Shown here piece by piece: positions 26,833 to 35,565 of a stretch of DNA of 64,000 nucleotides. This stretch comes from Enterobacter chengduensis (GTDB lineage: Bacteria; Pseudomonadota; Gammaproteobacteria; Enterobacterales; Enterobacteriaceae). The stretch covers positions 2,914,001-2,978,000 of the forward strand of contig NZ_CP043318.1 of assembly GCF_001984825.2 (NCBI RefSeq), written 5' to 3'. Both the position numbers and the translations under genes were made by a program. Each line of letters opens with the position of its first letter. Position 1 is the stretch's first letter. The notes beneath the pieces are model-generated. The model saw nothing but the letters and a program-made list of their open reading frames with translations, searched no databases and had not been told where the DNA came from.

Positions 26833-27327
26833 CTATCTCAGTTCCCAGAACCAAATCTCTTTACAGTCGGTGTAACAATCGGAATTGCACTGCATCATAT
26901 TATCCCCTACCGGTTCTAATAGGTCGATGTGTCCACCGTTATAATTAGTTATACGGTTGAAGAAAATCACACCTTTGCGGTTACGGAGTTTTTGACCTGC
27001 CTCTCGAATATCAGTATAGATTTCTGCCTTGCCAAACACACTCGCTTTATAGAGCTGATCAGCCAAAAGCTTCGCACCAGGTTCAAGTTTTTTACCCTTA
27101 TATGGCCCACTCTTTATAGCCAAACGCCCTTCAAATTTAACATCACACTTTAAGAGAGCAAGGCTCATTCGCACTGCGCAAGTATTCATATACCCCGGAT
27201 TAGACTTAATGAGCACGCTTGCGTCGTAACCTATTTCGTTAAAGAGATCATCCCGAGGGACATAACCCGGCCGCGATTCGTTAGAGGAGTAATGTTGTGC
27301 TTTTAACTGTGCATACAACGGTTTCAT
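26833..27327 (-). CDS. tae4: T6SS amidase effector Tae4
   Basis: A 164-residue peptidoglycan amidase of the Tae4 family (NlpC/P60-like fold). The catalytic Cys is Cys50 in [12 protein letters not shown] and the His is His133 in GGHIDLL. Tae4 cuts the peptide stem of peptidoglycan in the target periplasm. The start at 27327 follows AAGGAG and overlaps the stop of the preceding immunity gene as ATGA. It is small enough for the Hcp lumen and hcp follows downstream. Confidence 0.93.
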   Translation of the reverse strand: MKPLYAQLKAQHYSSNESRPGYVPRDDLFNEIGYDASVLIKSNPGYMNTCAVRMSLALLKCDVKFEGRLAIKSGPYKGKKLEPGAKLLADQLYKASVFGKAEIYTDIREAGQKLRNRKGVIFFNRITNYNGGHIDLLEPVGDNMMQCNSDCYTDCKEIWFWELR

Positions 27328-27728
27328 GATTGAACTCCTTTTTTGCACGGTAAATCCTGTGCCAGAGCCTCGGTGATTAACAATGCTGCAGGTTCTTTCT
27401 TACGGTTTTCAGGCAATTTTTTGAAATAGCTGTAAATGCTCTCTCGTAATGAACCGGGCAATGCGACCGTATATCCACACCAGGATTTACCCTCCGTCGC
27501 ATCCATTACCCCAAGCAGATACATATTCGCTTTAAGCTGCTCCTGTTCGTTATCTTTTGCGAGCCACGCTGAAAGAAACTTTTCCCCGCTCATTTGTACA
27601 TCATTACGGGACAGTGTATTAGGGTCGCGTAGAAGATTTGATGAGTCATTCTGGCCATTAGCAGCCCATAATGGCGTCGCTCCCAATAGACCGGTAAACA
27701 GCAAAACATGTAGGGTAAGTAACTTCAT
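27324..27728 (-). CDS. Rap1a/Tai-family immunity protein
   Basis: A 134-residue periplasmic protein: signal peptide [22 protein letters not shown], then a Rap1a-like helical domain with [18 protein letters not shown] near 68-85 and an end LAQDLPCKK. Rap1a-like proteins protect against Tae4-type amidases in Serratia. It is co-translated with tae4 through an ATGA overlap. It differs from the Tai4 protein downstream, so the amidase is flanked by two kinds of immunity protein. Confidence 0.82.
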   Translation of the reverse strand: MKLLTLHVLLFTGLLGATPLWAANGQNDSSNLLRDPNTLSRNDVQMSGEKFLSAWLAKDNEQEQLKANMYLLGVMDATEGKSWCGYTVALPGSLRESIYSYFKKLPENRKKEPAALLITEALAQDLPCKKGVQS

Positions 27729-27789
27729 TGTTTCTCCTGCTCCAGATTAGATTTCTCTTTCAGCATAACTAAACGTGGTCAGTGAAGGA

Positions 27790-27999
27790 TTAACAACACT
27801 TTTTGATTTTCTCACCGGTAGCGTATATGCACATCGCAAGAGCAATACATCCGACAAGCAAAAGCCCGTGCAACATCGCTCTCAACCCCCCCTGTTGCCA
27901 GTCAAAGATTAACAGGTAGTAACCGCATGCGGTAAAAAACACCATTGCCGACATCAAAAGCAATAAATAAGCGATGAAATAGATAATGAATTTTTTCAT
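27790..27999 (-). CDS. Small two-pass membrane protein
   Basis: A 69-residue protein with two hydrophobic segments (about 3-32 and 40-62) and a KKCC end. AAGGGAAATTG precedes the ATG at 27999. It lies between tssC and the tae4 module. I know no function; it might be a remnant or accessory of an effector module. Confidence 0.55.
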   Translation of the reverse strand: MKKFIIYFIAYLLLLMSAMVFFTACGYYLLIFDWQQGGLRAMLHGLLLVGCIALAMCIYATGEKIKKCC

Positions 28000-28048
28000 C
28001 AACAATTTCCCTTTAAATTCATTATCTGTTTCATATTACGCGTCATAG

Positions 28049-28070
28049 TGCCGGCCCTTACGGACCGGCA
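28049..28070. other. Stem-loop directly after tssC
   Basis: TGCCGGCCC (28049-28057) and GGACCGGCA (28062-28070) form a 9-bp GC-rich stem with one mismatch and a 4-base loop, 8 bases past the tssC stop. There is no T-run. It separates structural genes from the effector block and probably limits readthrough or stabilises the tssBC message. Confidence 0.5.
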
Positions 28071-28077
28071 GCTATCA

Positions 28078-29577
28078 TCACGCATCCTTCGTCTTCAGCG
28101 ACGGCAGTTTAGAAACCAGACGCAGGGAAACGGTCAGACCTTCCAGCTGGTAGTGCGGACGCAGGAAGAACTTCGCGGCGTAGTAGCCCGGGTTGTCTTC
28201 AATCTCCTGCACCTGCACTTCCGCAGCCGCCAGCGGCTTGCGGGACTTGGTCTCCTGGGAGGAGTTCGCCGGGTCGCCGTCCACGTAGTTCATCACCCAG
28301 TCGTTCAGCCAGCGCTCCATCTCTTCACGCTCGCGGAAGGAGCCGATTTTGTCGCGCACGATGCACTTCAGGTAGTGGGCAAAGCGGCAGCAGGCGAACA
28401 GGTAAGGCAGGCGGGAGGCCAGACGCGCGTTGGCGGTGGCATCCGGGTCGTGGTACTCGGCCGGTTTTTGCAGGGACTGCGCGCCGATGAAGGCGGCAAA
28501 GTCGGAGTTTTTGCGGTGAACCAGCGGCATAAAGCCGTTTTTCGCCAGCTCGGCTTCGCGGCGGTCGCTGATGGCGATTTCGGTCGGGCACTTCATGTCC
28601 ACGCCGCCGTCGTCGCTCGGGAAGGTGTGGCACGGCAGGTTCTCTACCGCCCCGCCGGACTCCACGCCGCGAATCGAGGTGCACCAGCCGTACTCTTTGA
28701 AGGAGCGGTTGATGTTGGCGGCCATCGCGTAGGCGGCGTTCGCCCACGAGTAGCTGTTGTGGTTCGCGCCGTCGGTCTGCTCTTCAAAGTCAAAGCTGTC
28801 GACCGGGTTGGTGCGAATGCCGTACGGCAGGCGCGACAGGAAGCGCGGCATCACCAGGCCCAGGTAGCGGGCGTCTTCAGATTCACGCAGCGAACGCCAG
28901 GCGGCGTATTCGGTGTTCTGGAAGATTTTGGTCAGGTCGCGCGGGTTGGCCAGCTCCTGCCAGGACTCCATCTGCATCACGCCCGGCGCGGTACCGGTGA
29001 TGAACGGACAGTGCGCCGCAGAGCCGATGCGCGCCATTTCTCCCAGCAGCTCAACGTCCTGCGGGCTGTGGTCGAAGTAGTAGTCGCCCACGATGCAGCC
29101 AAACGGCTCGCCGCCGAACTGACCGTACTCCTGCTCGTAGATTTTCTTGAAGATCGGGCTCTGGTCCCAGCCCACGCCCTTGTAGCGCTTCAGGGTGCGG
29201 CCCAGCTCCTGCTTGGAGATGCTCATAAAGCGGATCTTCAGCATCTCGTCGGTTTCAGTGTTGTTCACCAGGTAGCTCAAGCCGCGCCAGGCGCTCTCCA
29301 GCTTCTGGAACTCGTCGTGGTGAATGATCTGGTTCACCTGCTGCGAGAGCTGCTCGTCGATACCGGCAATCAGGTTCTGAATGGTGCGGTAGGTATCGTT
29401 CGAGAAGGTGACGGTATTTTCCAGCGCCTGCTGCGCCAGGGTTTTCACCGCGCTTTCTACGGCGGAACGCGCCTGGTCGGTTTTCGGGCGGAACTCTTTG
29501 TTCAGCAGCGCGCTGAATTCATCCTGGCTGAACGCCTGACCCGCCTGCTGCTCGTGTTGTTGAGTCTGGTTGCTCAT
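28078..29577 (-). CDS. tssC: T6SS sheath large subunit TssC
   Basis: A 499-residue TssC/VipB/ImpC protein with the family N-terminus and the ESAWRGLSYLV and WDQSPIFKKIYEQEYG segments. With TssB it forms the contractile sheath around Hcp. It begins three bases after tssB stops. Full length and highly conserved in appearance. Confidence 0.97.
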   Translation of the reverse strand: MSNQTQQHEQQAGQAFSQDEFSALLNKEFRPKTDQARSAVESAVKTLAQQALENTVTFSNDTYRTIQNLIAGIDEQLSQQVNQIIHHDEFQKLESAWRGLSYLVNNTETDEMLKIRFMSISKQELGRTLKRYKGVGWDQSPIFKKIYEQEYGQFGGEPFGCIVGDYYFDHSPQDVELLGEMARIGSAAHCPFITGTAPGVMQMESWQELANPRDLTKIFQNTEYAAWRSLRESEDARYLGLVMPRFLSRLPYGIRTNPVDSFDFEEQTDGANHNSYSWANAAYAMAANINRSFKEYGWCTSIRGVESGGAVENLPCHTFPSDDGGVDMKCPTEIAISDRREAELAKNGFMPLVHRKNSDFAAFIGAQSLQKPAEYHDPDATANARLASRLPYLFACCRFAHYLKCIVRDKIGSFREREEMERWLNDWVMNYVDGDPANSSQETKSRKPLAAAEVQVQEIEDNPGYYAAKFFLRPHYQLEGLTVSLRLVSKLPSLKTKDA

Positions 29578-29580
29578 CGA

Positions 29581-30105
29581 TTATTCCTCGCTACCTTTCG
29601 CACTTTCGTCATTTTTCGGCAACTGGCTCAGGGATTTGAGCAGCGTCGGATCCTGCAGAATTTTAGCGATCAGCTCTTCCGCACCGTTTTTGCCGTCCAT
29701 ATAGGTCAGCAGGTTAGAGAGCTGGGTGCGCGCTTCCAGCAGCTTGTTCAGCGGCTCGACCTTGCGCGCCACCGCGTCCGGCAGGAAGTCGTCCATGCTG
29801 TCGAAGGTCAGATCGACGTTGAGCTTGCCTTCGCCGGTCAGGGTGTTATCCACCTGGAACGCCACGCGCGGCTTCAGCGCCTTCATGCGTTCGTCAAAGT
29901 TGTCGATGTCGATTTCGAGGAATTTACGCTCGTCGACGGCCGGCAGGTTTTCCACCGGTTTGCCGACCAGATCGGCCATGACGCCCATCACAAACGGCAG
30001 CTGAATTTTACGTTCTGCACCGTAGATCTCTACGTCGTACTCGATCTGCACGCGGGGGGCACGGTTACGTGCGATGAATTTCTGCCCACTGTTACTCATT
30101 GCCAT
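29581..30105 (-). CDS. tssB: T6SS sheath small subunit TssB
   Basis: A 174-residue TssB/VipA/ImpB protein (SGQKFIARNRAPRVQIEYDV). The start at 30105 (MAMSNSG) follows GGAGAAC. It binds TssC to form sheath protomers. The 75-base gap to tssA contains a small stem-loop (CGGCAGGC at 30142-30149 with GCCTGTCG at 30155-30162). Confidence 0.96.
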   Translation of the reverse strand: MAMSNSGQKFIARNRAPRVQIEYDVEIYGAERKIQLPFVMGVMADLVGKPVENLPAVDERKFLEIDIDNFDERMKALKPRVAFQVDNTLTGEGKLNVDLTFDSMDDFLPDAVARKVEPLNKLLEARTQLSNLLTYMDGKNGAEELIAKILQDPTLLKSLSQLPKNDESAKGSEE

Positions 30106-30180
30106 GATGTTCTCCATCAAAGATGCGCGGTGAAGGTGAAACGGCAGGCTCCATGCCTGTCGTCATAATGCCTGGACGCG

Positions 30181-31197
30181 CTATTCGCGGCGCCCAAAGA
30201 TGTTTTCCAGCTGGTTAACGCCGTCTGGCGCCAGGTCGCGAATAATGTCCATAAAGTTAAGTTCTGACAGCCGCTGCACCCGTTCAATCATCAGCGGCGC
30301 GGGGTGGCTCGGTTCGTACTGCGCAAAATACTGCTTCGCTTTTTCCAGCATCAGCTGCGCGTCGGCGCGGCTGGTGACCTGCACGCTGCGCCAGTCGGCG
30401 ACCGGCTGAACGGGCTGCGCGGCCGCCGGTTGCGGCGCGGCCTGCGTTTGGGCCTGCGCCTCACGGTTCGGCAGCAGCGTGCTGATGTCGGTTACCTGAC
30501 AGGCGCTCGCCACCAGCCCCACGGTTTTCAGCAGCTGCTCCATCTCGGGCACGCCGCTTTCACCAAGATGCCCGGTAAGCAGCTCGCGAATGGCCAGCAG
30601 CCGTTCGTTAATGACGATAACCGTGGCGGTTCCCGGCTGGTTGCCGCGAGAAAGCTCGTCAATCAGCCGTGGACGCCCGCCGGGATAGTCCGGACACTCC
30701 GTCTTGCTGCCGTCCAGAAGCGCTTGGGCATCCTTGAGCGAGATTTCATCGCCGTTTGAACGCAGCAGCGAGGCGTTTCGCACGGCGACGGTGAGGTCGG
30801 ATTTATCGCTCAGCCCTGCCAGGGCGTTAATGCGGTAGAACGGGTCGGTTTCGCCATACTCTTCCAGCAGCGGATAGAGCGGCTCCCAGTAACGGGCGAT
30901 GGCCTCCTGCACCAGCAGCAGCCCGTCCGCGTAGCCCGCAAGCCCGCGGCGGCGCGTCCAGGCATGGGTTAACGCCAGCAGGACGCGAAGATCTTTGGTG
31001 CGGGTCAGCAGGCCGGTGGCATATTTTTCGACCGTGTTCCAGTCCGCGGGCTCTGCCGGGATAATGGTGTCGCCAAACTGCTGTTCCGCTTTCCCAAGGC
31101 TTGCCTGACTCATTGCCTGGAAGTCAGCGTCGTACTCCAGGTTTTCGCCGCAGGGCCTGTCGGCGCTTATCGGCGCGAGAAATTCTTCGATGTTCAT
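30181..31197 (-). CDS. tssA: T6SS cap/baseplate protein TssA
   Basis: A 338-residue protein with the ImpA N-terminal domain (EFLAPISADRPCGENLEYD, then AWTRRRGLAGYADGLLLVQEAI). A Gln/Ala/Pro-rich linker lies near 255-275. TssA coordinates tube and sheath growth. The short length with a small C-terminal domain (FMDIIRDLAPDGVNQLENIFG) suggests the short-TssA type. Confidence 0.92.
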   Translation of the reverse strand: MNIEEFLAPISADRPCGENLEYDADFQAMSQASLGKAEQQFGDTIIPAEPADWNTVEKYATGLLTRTKDLRVLLALTHAWTRRRGLAGYADGLLLVQEAIARYWEPLYPLLEEYGETDPFYRINALAGLSDKSDLTVAVRNASLLRSNGDEISLKDAQALLDGSKTECPDYPGGRPRLIDELSRGNQPGTATVIVINERLLAIRELLTGHLGESGVPEMEQLLKTVGLVASACQVTDISTLLPNREAQAQTQAAPQPAAAQPVQPVADWRSVQVTSRADAQLMLEKAKQYFAQYEPSHPAPLMIERVQRLSELNFMDIIRDLAPDGVNQLENIFGRRE

Positions 31198-31208
31198 GAG
31201 ATCCCTGC

Positions 31209-31925
31209 TTATTCAAACATGGGCGGATAGAGACCGTGACGTCCCGGGCGGGCGCCGCCTGCCGGGTCGAACAGCAGGGTGAAAAGCTGCCCGGTAAAGT
31301 TGCCGCTGTGCACGTGGGTGTAAAGCGGGTAACCGTCGCAGCGGTTGGTCCACCAGTAGCTGGTCTGGCGCAGCGGATCAAAACACTCGGCCGCCTGAGG
31401 CCAGCCCAGCGTGTTCTGGCCGTCCTCGTCATAGCCAATCACATCCAGGATGTCGGAGCGCTTTTGCGGCTCGACGGGCTGCGGCGCCGGAATGGTCATC
31501 AGCATTTCATCCAGCTGTGAGGCGGAAAAACTGTTGCGCACCGCGTGCAGCCCCAGGCGCCCAATCTGCTGGTACCAGCTTTCGGCCTGGCTCAGCAGGC
31601 TGGTCGACCATTCTGACGGAGAGAAGCTTAGCTGAAGGCAAACCGGGTATTGTCGGCCCACGCTGTCCCGGCCGGGCAGCAGGCAGCCCATCTGGATCAT
31701 CTGGCTGCCCAGCATGGGCGGTACGACAAAATTCCAGACCGGCGCTTTGTGAAACTGGCGTTCGCCGCTGCGCTGCTCTTCCTGCTGCCAGGCCAGAAGG
31801 CCGACCTGGAACCAGTGTGACCACTGGCGCTGTAAAGTGTCAGGAAAGCGGCGCTGCAAAAAATCTCCGGCGCTGGGTAACTTGCCGTACCAGCTGTAGC
31901 GGTTCATCGCAGGGGTATTCGTCAT
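31209..31925 (-). CDS. tagF: T6SS regulator TagF (ImpM)
   Basis: A 238-residue protein of the ImpM/TagF family (WYGKLPSAGDFLQRRFP at the N-terminus). TagF is a post-translational repressor of firing in Pseudomonas and other systems, acting on the Fha branch. The start at 31925 gives the family N-terminus; the longer open frame overlaps tssM. Its pairing with ppkA, pppA and tagH suggests the same control here. Confidence 0.92.
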   Translation of the reverse strand: MTNTPAMNRYSWYGKLPSAGDFLQRRFPDTLQRQWSHWFQVGLLAWQQEEQRSGERQFHKAPVWNFVVPPMLGSQMIQMGCLLPGRDSVGRQYPVCLQLSFSPSEWSTSLLSQAESWYQQIGRLGLHAVRNSFSASQLDEMLMTIPAPQPVEPQKRSDILDVIGYDEDGQNTLGWPQAAECFDPLRQTSYWWTNRCDGYPLYTHVHSGNFTGQLFTLLFDPAGGARPGRHGLYPPMFE

Positions 31926-31941
31926 ACGGCTGTCCTTGCGG

Positions 31942-34900
31942 TTATGGGCATGAAAAACGGGGAAGCTGGAACGGGTTACGAATGCTGTTTGGCGCAAACT
32001 CCAGCGTGACCTGATGGCCGTCGACGTTGAAGGTGGCCTGACGGCTCAGGCTGCCCGCACCCGGGCTGGTGCTCGCCTTATCAAAGAAGCGGTTGAGCGC
32101 CCAAGACCCGTTGGTCGTCAGCGTCGCCGTGCTGCCGTTCGCCAGCCCCAGCTGCATGCGGACCTGGTTGGTGCCGCCCGGCCCCGGCCAGTTCATGATC
32201 TGCACCGCCTGCGGGCCGTGGCTGTAGCGCAGCAGCTGGCCGTCAACGTCCAGGGTCAGGTTCAGGATGGTGTTATCCATTCGCACGGTGCGAACCGTCA
32301 CCTTGAAGGACGGCGTGGTTGCGCCGTTCGCAAAGAAGGCGTCGCGAATGGACTGGGCCTGCTGGAACGGCCTCAGCAGCCCCTCGCTTCCCGGCAGCGT
32401 TTTACCGTCGATGCCCGGCATAAAGCGCCAGCTGGCCTGGGTGGTATCCACCTTATTGGTCAGATTGTCGCGAAAGAAGGTGTCCATCAGCCCGGTTCCC
32501 GGCGCAAACATGCGCGCGAGATCGTCAGGGGTGACTTCCGTGCTGGCGCTGCGCACCAGCGGGTAGCGACCGGCAATCGCCTGGCGGCAGAAGCCGCCCA
32601 CTTCGACGTTAATTCGCTTACGCACGTTTTCCAGATCGCGGCGCTGGGTATCGCTGCTGGCCCCCACCGCCATGTTGCTGAACATGGTTTGCAGCCCGCC
32701 CGGCAGGCGACCGGCGCTGGCCTGCAGGCGGCTGATTGCCTCCCCGCCCGGCGCGGGCATGCCGCTGTTGGCCGCATCCTGGACGGCGGTCAGGTAGCGA
32801 TAGAGCTCGTCCACCTGCTTGAGGAAATCGTCAAACACGATGGTCTTCCCGCCCTTCTCCAGCGGCTGCGCCAGCTCAATCATCGGCGCATAGTGGTCGG
32901 TGACCAGCTGCTCCGGCGCCTGGGTAACCACGGCGGCCTGGGTCGGCGCCGCGTCATTGTTGCTGAACAGCGCTTCCAGCGTGCGGGTGGCGCGGTTGCT
33001 CTGATCCTGCGCTTTAGCCGCATCTTCCGGCGCTGGCGCATTGCGCGACAGGTTCAGCACCTGGCTCAGGTTCTGCACCAGACGGCGCAGCGGCGAGTTA
33101 GCGCCGGAGAGCAGGCGCGCGGTGTTGATGCGCTGGGAAAGATCGGCGCTGTTATTGAGCTGAATGTCGGCGAGGAAGCGATCCCAGCTGGCGATAAAGT
33201 CGCGCATGTAGAGCTGGCGCACGGCGTTATCGACCTGCTGTTTATCCTCCTGCGCCGTTGCGGCCCCCAGCACCCAGGCGTCGTCTTCATGCAGGGCGGT
33301 GGTGATGCTGTCAATCTGGCCGTTAAAGCTTTTCCAGTAGCCGTCCGGCGTATACAGACCCGGCACGCCCTCGCTCACCGGCTTGCCGCTTTTACGAGAA
33401 AAGACCAGCTCGCTCTGCGGTCCGCCCAGGTCGGACAGGGAGACCGGCTTGAGGTTTTCATCATGCTCCAGCAGGCGCTTGAGGCGACCGTATACGCGCG
33501 TGGAGAGCGGCTGCTGGCCGATCATCGCCCTTTCGCGGGCAACCAGCGATTCATCCTGCGCGTACGGGGAGGCCTGAATCTTCGGCTCCAGCAGCTGCGT
33601 CAGGTGCCATTCGAGCTCTTGCAGCTGCGCCTTCGTGACGTTCTGCGGCAGGTTGCGCTGCAGGTTGAGCATCACCCACGAGTGCAGGAATTTGCCGTCA
33701 TAGCGCTTCGGCTGGTACAGCATCTGGTAGGCTTTCAGCGCTTCATAGCTGTATTCCACGTCGCTGCCGTTGTCGTTTCGAAGCCAGGTCGTGATGTGCA
33801 TGGCGACGGCAGGCAACAGCATCTGGTCCAGCGCCTTCTGGTACAGAGACTGCGAGGCGTCGCTGACGTCATCCCCGCGATAGAGCCCCATGCGGCGGGA
33901 AATCGGCGGATCGTTCACGTCAAACGCGTCGCTTTTCGGCAGGTCGACCAGGCCGTTCAGCAGCGGCAGCAGATCGAACAGATCGCGCTGCGGCTGGTTC
34001 TGTAAGGCTTTGCTCTGCTGGTCGAGCAGCGGGACCTTCGCATCAACCTCTTCCAGGTAGGTTTTGTTTTTGGCATAGCTGGTGAGCCACAGTCCGCCCA
34101 GGATCGCGAGCACCGCCAGCAGCGCCGCATAGCCGGACCAGATGGCCGCCCGGTTGCGCAGCTCCCACCAGCGGTTTTCGCCCGCGATACCGGCTTCCTG
34201 GAAGATGACGTTTTGCAGCAGGTTCTTAATGAAGAAGCTCTGACCTTTCGCCCCCGGGATAGGCGCTTCTTTGCTGACCGAATCCCAGTTATCCGCCTCC
34301 GCCCCTTCCGGCAGCGACAGCGCGCGGTTCAGTTCGCCCATCACGCGGTCGAACGGCATCCCTTCCTGCGTCCCGCTGGCGAAGTAGATCCCGCGCGGAG
34401 AGAACTCGGTTTCGAAGTTGGAGCGGGCAAAGACCGTGCTCAGATAGTCCGCCAGCAGCGGACGCAGCGCGGCGAACTCCTGCGGGAAGAGATACGCTTC
34501 GGCACGGGTTTTCGCGTCATGCTCTTTCAGCATGGTTTCCGGCAGCCCGGCGTCGAGGCGCTGCTGCAGCAGAGAAAACTCCTGCTGGAAGTTGCCCATC
34601 AGGTCGTAATCGGCGTGCCTGGTTTGCTCCCACGGCAGCGTGAAGCCCCAGATCTGGTCGCGCTGCGCTTTGTCGTAGTCGGCAAACCAGGCGCGGAAGC
34701 CTTTAAGCAGGTCGGCCTTGGTCACCATCACGTAGACCGGGAAGCGGATGCCCAGCTGTTCATGCAGCTCGGACAGGCGCTGGCGCAGGTTCACCGCCTG
34801 CTGGCGGGAGGCCTCGGCAGACTGGGTGAGCAGGTCAGAAATGCTGATGGTAATGATGACGCCGTTGATCGGCTGGCGGCGGCGATACTTACGCAGTAAC

Positions 34901-35562
34901 CCCATGAACTCCAGCCATTCACCGGCGTCCTGCACCTGCTCGCTCTCCTGGGTGGTGTAGCGGCCCGCGGTGTCCAGCAGCACTGCCTCGTTGGTGAACC
35001 ACCAGTCGCAGTTACGCGTGCCGCCAATACCGCGCAGCGCGGTCTTACCGAAACGATCCGCCAGCGGGAACTGTAGCCCGGAGTTGACCAGCGCCGTGGT
35101 TTTACCGGAACCCGGCGCGCCGATAATGACGTACCACGGCAGCTGATAGAGATATTGCGTGCTGAAGCGCTGCGTCCACTGGGCGCCCTGTCCCGCCTTG
35201 CTGAAGTGCGCTTTTTTCAGCATCTGCGCGGCTTCATCAAAGCGGCTGGCGAGGATCTGCTCCTCGCTGTTCAGGCGCTTCTGCGGGTCCGCGGCTTCCG
35301 GGGTTTCCGCGTTCTCTTTAAGCTTGTCCATCAGCTTGCGGTTCAGCCAGGCATTGTACAGGCGCGGCAGAATGTGGCCCTGCGCCCAGAGCAGGTAGAC
35401 CACGGCAATGCTGATAATGCGGTTCTGTTCAGACTCAAGCGGTCGCGTGTCCACGATGGACAGCAGGGGACCAATCATCCAGATCACCGCCGCCAGCGCC
35501 GTGACGCCGAGGAAGCTCCACAGAATGCGGTTGGTCAAAATGGAAAGAAGTGTAGTCAGCAT
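31942..35562 (-). CDS. tssM: T6SS inner-membrane protein TssM (IcmF)
   Basis: A 1,206-residue IcmF family protein. Two membrane segments lie at about 10-35 and 48-66, a cytoplasmic GTPase-like domain with Walker A GAPGSGKT at 148-155, another membrane segment near 480-500, and a large periplasmic region that binds TssJ. It forms the envelope complex with TssL and TssJ. The intact P-loop suggests nucleotide binding. Confidence 0.96.
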   Translation of the reverse strand: MLTTLLSILTNRILWSFLGVTALAAVIWMIGPLLSIVDTRPLESEQNRIISIAVVYLLWAQGHILPRLYNAWLNRKLMDKLKENAETPEAADPQKRLNSEEQILASRFDEAAQMLKKAHFSKAGQGAQWTQRFSTQYLYQLPWYVIIGAPGSGKTTALVNSGLQFPLADRFGKTALRGIGGTRNCDWWFTNEAVLLDTAGRYTTQESEQVQDAGEWLEFMGLLRKYRRRQPINGVIITISISDLLTQSAEASRQQAVNLRQRLSELHEQLGIRFPVYVMVTKADLLKGFRAWFADYDKAQRDQIWGFTLPWEQTRHADYDLMGNFQQEFSLLQQRLDAGLPETMLKEHDAKTRAEAYLFPQEFAALRPLLADYLSTVFARSNFETEFSPRGIYFASGTQEGMPFDRVMGELNRALSLPEGAEADNWDSVSKEAPIPGAKGQSFFIKNLLQNVIFQEAGIAGENRWWELRNRAAIWSGYAALLAVLAILGGLWLTSYAKNKTYLEEVDAKVPLLDQQSKALQNQPQRDLFDLLPLLNGLVDLPKSDAFDVNDPPISRRMGLYRGDDVSDASQSLYQKALDQMLLPAVAMHITTWLRNDNGSDVEYSYEALKAYQMLYQPKRYDGKFLHSWVMLNLQRNLPQNVTKAQLQELEWHLTQLLEPKIQASPYAQDESLVARERAMIGQQPLSTRVYGRLKRLLEHDENLKPVSLSDLGGPQSELVFSRKSGKPVSEGVPGLYTPDGYWKSFNGQIDSITTALHEDDAWVLGAATAQEDKQQVDNAVRQLYMRDFIASWDRFLADIQLNNSADLSQRINTARLLSGANSPLRRLVQNLSQVLNLSRNAPAPEDAAKAQDQSNRATRTLEALFSNNDAAPTQAAVVTQAPEQLVTDHYAPMIELAQPLEKGGKTIVFDDFLKQVDELYRYLTAVQDAANSGMPAPGGEAISRLQASAGRLPGGLQTMFSNMAVGASSDTQRRDLENVRKRINVEVGGFCRQAIAGRYPLVRSASTEVTPDDLARMFAPGTGLMDTFFRDNLTNKVDTTQASWRFMPGIDGKTLPGSEGLLRPFQQAQSIRDAFFANGATTPSFKVTVRTVRMDNTILNLTLDVDGQLLRYSHGPQAVQIMNWPGPGGTNQVRMQLGLANGSTATLTTNGSWALNRFFDKASTSPGAGSLSRQATFNVDGHQVTLEFAPNSIRNPFQLPRFSCP

Positions 35563-35565
35563 TCC

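Noticed and set aside
28048..30168. 706-codon open frame on the plus strand across tssC and tssB
   Set aside because: It is antisense to two highly conserved sheath genes and arises from their codon bias (high GC third positions). No ribosome site or domain pattern.
32014..34005. 663-codon plus-strand frame opposite tssM
   Set aside because: Antisense shadow of tssM with low-complexity Arg/Gln/Leu-rich translation; no recognisable domain.
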